Assembly (NCBI GenBank): GCA_028822445.1
Contig: JAPKDQ010000004.1
Coordinates: 179,104 to 243,103, forward strand
DNA length: 64,000 bases
Source of the DNA: Rhodospirillaceae bacterium
Lineage (GTDB): Bacteria > Pseudomonadota > Alphaproteobacteria > Rhodospirillales > Rhodospirillaceae
Direction: 5' to 3'
Below the pieces are notes generated by a model. That model worked only from the letters and a program-made list of their open reading frames with translations, searched no databases and was not told the origin of the DNA. Shown piece by piece: positions 59,634 through 64,000 of the stretch; within the stretch, counting starts at the first letter, position 1; each line of letters starts with the position of its first letter. Made by a program: the position numbers and the translations under genes.

Positions 59634-60323
59634 TTACTCGCGTACCTCTAACTCAACCAAATCATAAATTCTCTCCCCCTCTGGATAGGTCATCCGGACC
59701 GGGAGGTAGTCGTCTAACGTTGTCCACATAATCAGTGTCTTACCATCTCGGACAGGCCATTCGAACTTGTGGCAGTGATATGTGCCGGACTTCACCGTTA
59801 GGGTTTCTTCGCCGCGATACCAATAGTCGTAAGTGCGTGGTGCCATGATAGGGCCTGAGTTTCCGGCCGATAGTGTGGAAGAATTGAAACAGTTATCTAT
59901 GATTTGAAGGTTGTCTGTTTGCACGGTTTCCACGTGTGCCAGTTTCCAAATATCGCAACAAATAGGGTGCGCACCAAAAGCATTGACCGGTTTATCTAGG
60001 GCGATGCGCTGACTGAAACGACCTTCATTGAGTGTGAAGGCTTCACCCTCGGCTGAGGTGGGTGTAAAGCGGAACCATCCGCTACCCAGCTCACGCTGTT
60101 CCTCTGCAATACGGACATAGCATTCCAGCGGACGCCAGTCGGGTCCAACCGTATAGGTTACATCCCTGGTTAGGCCCAGATTATCGAATTCGCATAGGAC
60201 GCGGAGGGTTCGAATGCCGTTGGCTTGAACACTGACGCTGAAGATTTCGCGTCCGAATTGGTTTTGCGTCTTCCCCGCTGGATTATTACAGTAAGAAATC
60301 TCTCCTGAAATCAAACGGGGCAT
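59634..60323 (-). CDS. Hypothetical beta-rich protein co-transcribed with the flavoprotein gene
   Basis: A 229-residue protein without signal or membrane segment. It is rich in beta-strand-like segments, and its last third (YWYRGEETLTVKSGTYHCHK, then LDDYLPVRMTYPEGERIYDL) resembles the pattern of lipid- or ligand-binding barrels such as DUF3108. That is only a resemblance. AAGGAAAAGCG precedes the ATG at 60323, and the flavoprotein gene ends 9 nt upstream, so the pair is one operon. It may bind the substrate or product of that enzyme, by inference. Confidence 0.7.
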   Translation of the reverse strand: MPRLISGEISYCNNPAGKTQNQFGREIFSVSVQANGIRTLRVLCEFDNLGLTRDVTYTVGPDWRPLECYVRIAEEQRELGSGWFRFTPTSAEGEAFTLNEGRFSQRIALDKPVNAFGAHPICCDIWKLAHVETVQTDNLQIIDNCFNSSTLSAGNSGPIMAPRTYDYWYRGEETLTVKSGTYHCHKFEWPVRDGKTLIMWTTLDDYLPVRMTYPEGERIYDLVELEVRE

Positions 60324-60332
60324 CGCTTTTCC

Positions 60333-61895
60333 TTAAACCTCGAATTCTAGAATTTTCTCTCCCAGTAACTTGCCGAACGTAATGGCCGGAGTTACTAGCA
60401 TACCGCCGCAGATGGCGCGGCCGGACGTAGCCCCTGTGCCGAGTAATTCACCGGCAGCGTAAAGACCGCCAATCTTTGATCCATCCTGACGAATGACTTG
60501 AAGGCCTTCACCAACGGCGAGACCAGCGAAGGTGGTCAGGAACCAGCTTTGCAAACGCACGCCGTAGAAGGGGCCTTGTTCAATGGGAAGCGGCATGTGT
60601 GTGCGGCCAAGGTCGTCTTTCCCAGTGGCCTGGGCAATATTGTAGTTAGACACAGTGCTATCTAGCCCGCCTTTGTTGACACCCATTGCTTCTGCTAATT
60701 CCTCAATAGTGTCTGCTTTAAAGAAATTGGTCCACCCTTCGTTAAAGGCATCGGGAAGGTCTTCTTCCGTCATCGTACTAAACATCGTAGAGATGTATTT
60801 TGGCCCTTTGGTGTGGATGTTATGATCCCAGACCGCCCAGCACTGCTCACCGGGTTGTTCCAACAGCGCTTCTTCATAGGCCGCATGGCTTAGAATGTCT
60901 TCCTGAAGGAATCTCTTACCTTGTGCATCTACGATGATTTCCCACGGTGGTCTGTCGCCAGGGAAATGCCGCGCGACTGCAGCCATGGGTGAGGGGTAAA
61001 CGTTGTCCGCAAGGATGGCACCAAAAAGCGGTAGGTGGTTTTCGCCGTAGCGCACGTACCCTCCGGCTGAGGTACCGAGGGTAATCCCAGCTCCTTGGCT
61101 GTAGGGGTAGGAGACGTCTGAGTAATCGGGGGCACCTTCCAGCTCTTCAAACATTTCTGAGTTGGACGCATAGCCACCGCTTGTGAGGACTACGTTCTTG
61201 CCCATGTAATTCGCTGTTTTGCCATCTGCATCGACGGTTGAAATGCCGATGACGTCGCCATTGTCGTCTTGGATAAGGCCAGAGGCTTCAGTGCTTGTTT
61301 TTATGGTCACCGCGCCAGATTCAATGAGCGGCTCAAGTTGCTCTTCGAACAGGGCCAGGATGCCCATGCCGCCATCCTTGTGCCAAGCGTAGCGGGCGTG
61401 GCTATACGGCTCGTGCGTCGTGCCGGTGACAGGATGTCCTTCACGCACCTCAAAACCGTTGTCTGTAAGCCAATCAAAGGCGCTTGCTGCGTTCTCAGTC
61501 GCGAGGCGCAGGATGTATGGGTCGGCCGTGTTATGGCTAATGTTCATAACGTCGTCATAGTGCGATTGAGGGCTGTCTTCAGTAATACCCTTGGATGCTT
61601 GAAGTTTGGTTCCCGCGGCACTCATTTGGCCGGTGGAGAGAAACAGCGTACCGCCGATAACTGACGCGGCTTCGATGACCAGAACTTTGGCGCCGCGTTG
61701 GCCGGCAAAAATCGCGGCTGGAAGGCCTGCTGTGCCGCCACCGACAATAATGGCATCCCACACATCGTCTAACTTCTGCGCTTCCGTGCAGTTGGCGAGC
61801 CCGATGCTTGCTGTGACAGCGCCTACGCTGGACAAAAATTGACGTTTTGAAAGCTTTTGCGCCAGTGGGCGCCAGAATTTGGTTGTCATGGACAT
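60333..61895 (-). CDS. Exported FAD-dependent oxidoreductase, paralogue of the 26858 gene
   Basis: A 520-residue flavoprotein. The N-terminal region (LSKRQFLSSVGAVTASIGLA) resembles a Tat leader with Lys-Arg for the twin arginines and ends in LANC, a poor lipobox. The FAD motif is DAIIVGGGTAGLPAAIFAGQ, followed by GGTLFLSTGQMSAAGTKL and a C-terminal GLYAAGELLGTGATSGRAIC. Similarity to the protein at 26858 runs the whole length. AAGGAGG lies 5 nt before the ATG at 61895, an excellent ribosome site. It is the first gene of an operon with the 229-residue protein and is divergent from the methyltransferase-like genes across 250 bp. Confidence 0.88.
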   Translation of the reverse strand: MSMTTKFWRPLAQKLSKRQFLSSVGAVTASIGLANCTEAQKLDDVWDAIIVGGGTAGLPAAIFAGQRGAKVLVIEAASVIGGTLFLSTGQMSAAGTKLQASKGITEDSPQSHYDDVMNISHNTADPYILRLATENAASAFDWLTDNGFEVREGHPVTGTTHEPYSHARYAWHKDGGMGILALFEEQLEPLIESGAVTIKTSTEASGLIQDDNGDVIGISTVDADGKTANYMGKNVVLTSGGYASNSEMFEELEGAPDYSDVSYPYSQGAGITLGTSAGGYVRYGENHLPLFGAILADNVYPSPMAAVARHFPGDRPPWEIIVDAQGKRFLQEDILSHAAYEEALLEQPGEQCWAVWDHNIHTKGPKYISTMFSTMTEEDLPDAFNEGWTNFFKADTIEELAEAMGVNKGGLDSTVSNYNIAQATGKDDLGRTHMPLPIEQGPFYGVRLQSWFLTTFAGLAVGEGLQVIRQDGSKIGGLYAAGELLGTGATSGRAICGGMLVTPAITFGKLLGEKILEFEV

Positions 61896-62145
61896 CAAGG
61901 CCTCCTTGGTTGAGCGTAGATAAACACTAACGTAGTCATTGATCCAAGCCTAGAAAGGCGTGGGCGAAACACGGCGATAGTCGCTAGACGCCCATAATGC
62001 GACCGATGTGTCGGGCTCAACCAATAAACAATACGGAAATACTGGATTTAGAAGAAGACTGGGCGCAGACTTCCTTCAGTATTTGTCTTGTTAGTCCGTT
62101 CCCCCGCTGGCTATTCCGTTGGCGGCTCGTCCAAGGAGTTCAGCT
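61896..62145. promoter_or_regulatory. Divergent promoter region, flavoprotein and methyltransferase-like genes
   Basis: The 250-bp gap contains no gene that I can support. Both divergent genes have strong ribosome sites at its ends (AAGGAGG and AAGGAG). A common regulator site would be expected here but no palindrome stands out. Confidence 0.4.
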
Positions 62146-63327
62146 ATGAGTCAAAAGATGAAGAACAGGCGCGGCTTCCTTCTCGGAACCTCTGCGGCTG
62201 CAGCCGTTGCTTTACCCTCCCTAAAGGCCATCGCAGGGACAGCGGACTGGGACGTAGAATGGCGAGGGACTATAGGCGCCTTTGAGCGGTTGCCGTACCT
62301 CGATGAGGAGAACGGACAGGACTTTTACCGAGGTTTCCGCTATTGGATTAATCGAGATGTGATCTCAGCAGCTCGCCGTAGAGCATTGGAAATACTAGAC
62401 GAAAATGGCATAGCCCCTGACGAGAATATTCCCATGGAGCAGGTTATGGCCCTGATGGAAAATGATCACATTATGGGCATGAGTGTCTTGACCTGGGAGA
62501 ATACACAGCAAGCTATGTGGGGGCGGGTTCAGGATGTTTATCACGCCGACGCGGACCTCTATCTCAACGAACTTGAAGGCGCCTCGAAGCTTGGTCCTGG
62601 GACGTTAGAACTGCGGCCAGATTTAGAAATCCCTCAATATGCTAGTTATGAGATTCACCTTCAGCCCGGTGGCTATGTGGGTGATCCGTTTGCCGGATAT
62701 ATCTACGTCCATGGCGAGAATATTGTGTTCAGAAATGGCAACTATCAGGATGATCTGCAGGTTAGTCTGGCCCGTCGGGTGCCTGCGCCGAAAGATGGCC
62801 GGATTAATCGTGTTCTGGAGCAAGGTTGTAGTTCTGGCCAATTTACCTTAGCGCTGAAGAAGAAATGGCCTGAGGCGGAAGTTTGGGGAACGGATATCGC
62901 GGCTCCGATGATCCGTTATGCCCATATGCGCTCGGTCGAGCTGGGCATGGAAACTCACTATTTGCAAGAACTGAATGAGGACAGTCAGTTCCCGGATGAT
63001 CATTTTGACGTCGTGACCAACAACCTGCTGTTCCATGAAGTGCCGGGGAAAATCGCGCGTGGCATAATCGAAGAAGCTTTCAGAACCTTGAGGCCAGGCG
63101 GGGTTTTCTATCCGATTGACCTGTTTACTGGTAATCCACCTAATGAAACCGCGTTCGGAAAGTTCTGGGCATGGCGGGATTATCGGTGGAATGAAGAGGT
63201 CTGGCGGATGGAATATACAGCCCTAGATATGGCCGCTGAGATGAAACGGGCTGGCTTTGTCGTTGAACTAGGTCCAGCAGCCCGTCGCGGGACCAAAGGG
63301 AACATCATGGGGACGAAGCCTGCTTAG
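62146..63327 (+). CDS. Tat-exported SAM methyltransferase-like protein, IHxQPGGY family (copy 1)
   Basis: A 393-residue protein with a twin-arginine leader (KNRRGFLLGTSAAAAVALPS, cleavage near residue 30). An N-terminal helical domain holds FRYWINRDVISAARRRALEI and IHLQPGGY at 170-177. Then a class I SAM domain shows VLEQGCSSGQFTLAL (223-237), VWGTDIAAPMIRYAHMR, and FDVVTNNLLFHEVPGK. It is a paralogue of the cytoplasmic protein at 318-1490 and adjacent to a third copy. AAGGAG before the ATG at 62146 sets the start; an upstream frame from 62119 puts extra residues before the leader. Export of a SAM enzyme is unexpected, so it may use a bound cofactor or another ligand. Confidence 0.85.
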   Translation: MSQKMKNRRGFLLGTSAAAAVALPSLKAIAGTADWDVEWRGTIGAFERLPYLDEENGQDFYRGFRYWINRDVISAARRRALEILDENGIAPDENIPMEQVMALMENDHIMGMSVLTWENTQQAMWGRVQDVYHADADLYLNELEGASKLGPGTLELRPDLEIPQYASYEIHLQPGGYVGDPFAGYIYVHGENIVFRNGNYQDDLQVSLARRVPAPKDGRINRVLEQGCSSGQFTLALKKKWPEAEVWGTDIAAPMIRYAHMRSVELGMETHYLQELNEDSQFPDDHFDVVTNNLLFHEVPGKIARGIIEEAFRTLRPGGVFYPIDLFTGNPPNETAFGKFWAWRDYRWNEEVWRMEYTALDMAAEMKRAGFVVELGPAARRGTKGNIMGTKPA

Positions 63328-63351
63328 GTTTAGTTAGAGAGGAAACGCTAG

Positions 63352-64000
63352 ATGCTTAACCGAAGAACACTATTTCAGGCCTCAACAACCATAGGCGGCG
63401 CTGTCGCGGCCTTCTTTGGCGGTCGTAAAGCCCAGGCGAAGATACCCGCTATGGCCGATGTGGAGCCCAGAGGCGCGGATCGCCGCCTAGAGCGCTTACC
63501 AACCCTGGACGTGGAGAGCCGCGAGGATTTTCTCACCCATTTTCGGATTTGGGTGAATGGGGATGTTCGGAAGGTTGCGGAGAAGCGTGGCGCAGCGATT
63601 ATGGAGGCTAAGGGCCTCGATCCCCGCACGCCTATGCCACACGATGACGCTGTAGCGCTGCTTGCTGATGATCACATCATCGGTTTCAGCGGTCGGGCTT
63701 GGATCAGTGCTCAGCAACTGATGTGGAAAAACCTTCAGGATGAGTTCCACGGCAACGCGGATGCCTATCTGGCCGAAATGGAAGCGACTGATAACGCAGG
63801 GCCGGGCAAGCTAGAGCTCAATCCCGATATGCACATGCCGAAATACACAAAGCACGAAATCCACATGCAGCCCGGTGGCTACGTGGGTGATCCGCTCGGT
63901 GGGTATGTCTACCACTACGGGACCAACAATTTCTGGGAAGCCCGCAATTATCAGGACGAGATGCACGAGCAACTGGTCAAAGGCATTCCCAAGCCCGAAG
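63352..64000 (+). CDS. Tat-exported methyltransferase-like protein, IHxQPGGY family (copy 2, partial)
   Basis: The ATG at 63352 follows GAGAGGA, and the frame is open to the window edge, giving 216 residues. A twin-arginine leader (MLNRRTLFQASTTIGGAVAA) is followed by the same N-terminal domain as copy 1. IHMQPGGY is again at 170-177, exactly in register, with YVGDP after it, so the two are tandem duplicates 24 nt apart. The SAM domain must lie beyond the right edge and is not seen. Similarity is high in DAYL/DLYL and PGKLELNPDM regions. Confidence 0.85.
   Translation, partial: MLNRRTLFQASTTIGGAVAAFFGGRKAQAKIPAMADVEPRGADRRLERLPTLDVESREDFLTHFRIWVNGDVRKVAEKRGAAIMEAKGLDPRTPMPHDDAVALLADDHIIGFSGRAWISAQQLMWKNLQDEFHGNADAYLAEMEATDNAGPGKLELNPDMHMPKYTKHEIHMQPGGYVGDPLGGYVYHYGTNNFWEARNYQDEMHEQLVKGIPKPE

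Overview
The window is a 64 kb piece of an alphaproteobacterial chromosome, most likely from a free-living, aerobic, probably marine heterotroph that I cannot name to genus. Three things point there. First, there is a long chain of housekeeping genes in an order I associate with Alphaproteobacteria: erpA/dgt-argS-SPOR-nagZ-S2P-scpAB-tatABC-serS-surE-pcm-nlpD, then DUF815-yajC-secDF-Mth938. A second such chain is tpiA-secG-pyrG-kdsA-eno. Second, it carries trmFO, a DUF4170 protein, an hpnCDE squalene operon and an NDUFAF6-like gene. Third, it has a large TonB-dependent receptor. I saw no rRNA, tRNA, CRISPR array, phage gene or transposase.

Layout. 1-3150: accessory minus-strand genes (left-edge partial gene, SAM methyltransferase, DUF2177 membrane protein, secreted Rossmann protein). 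3307-8157: valS and ilvD. 8547-13166: Tat-type aldo/keto reductase, xthA and a TonB-dependent receptor. 13541-26760: the main housekeeping chain (Fe-S insertion, dGTPase, arginyl- and seryl-tRNA synthetases, cell-wall recycling, chromosome condensation, the complete Tat translocase, protein repair, envelope factor NlpD). 26858-28405: an inserted exported flavoprotein. 28408-32800: DUF815 ATPase, YajC, fused SecDF and an Mth938 protein. 32860-37411: a PuuD-like membrane protein, hpnE-hpnD-hpnC and an NDUFAF6-like protein. 37415-45704: trmFO, a duplicated DUF4170 protein, a DUF1838 protein, a DEAD-box helicase with a repeated tail, two divergent SUMF1-fold proteins and a YibQ-type deacetylase. 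45710-54490: trpE, ppiD and the tpiA-eno chain. 54576-56875: thiC under a TPP riboswitch. 57034-64000: an accessory block of exported enzymes.

How the genes work together. The core genes serve translation, protein export (Tat and Sec accessory factors), envelope maintenance and central metabolism. The accessory genes share a theme: enzymes that normally need NAD(P)H, FAD or S-adenosylmethionine carry Sec or Tat export signals. They are a secreted SDR-like protein, a Tat aldo/keto reductase, two flavoproteins with KR-type Tat-like leaders, two Tat methyltransferase-like proteins and one Sec methyltransferase-like protein. Two Tat DUF1838 proteins accompany them. This exported cofactor-enzyme set, and above all the methyltransferase family with a conserved IHxQPGGY motif found at both ends of the window, is the best candidate here for undescribed biology.

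Limits. Assignments rest on motifs and family recognition by eye. No database search, structure prediction or base-composition calculation was run.
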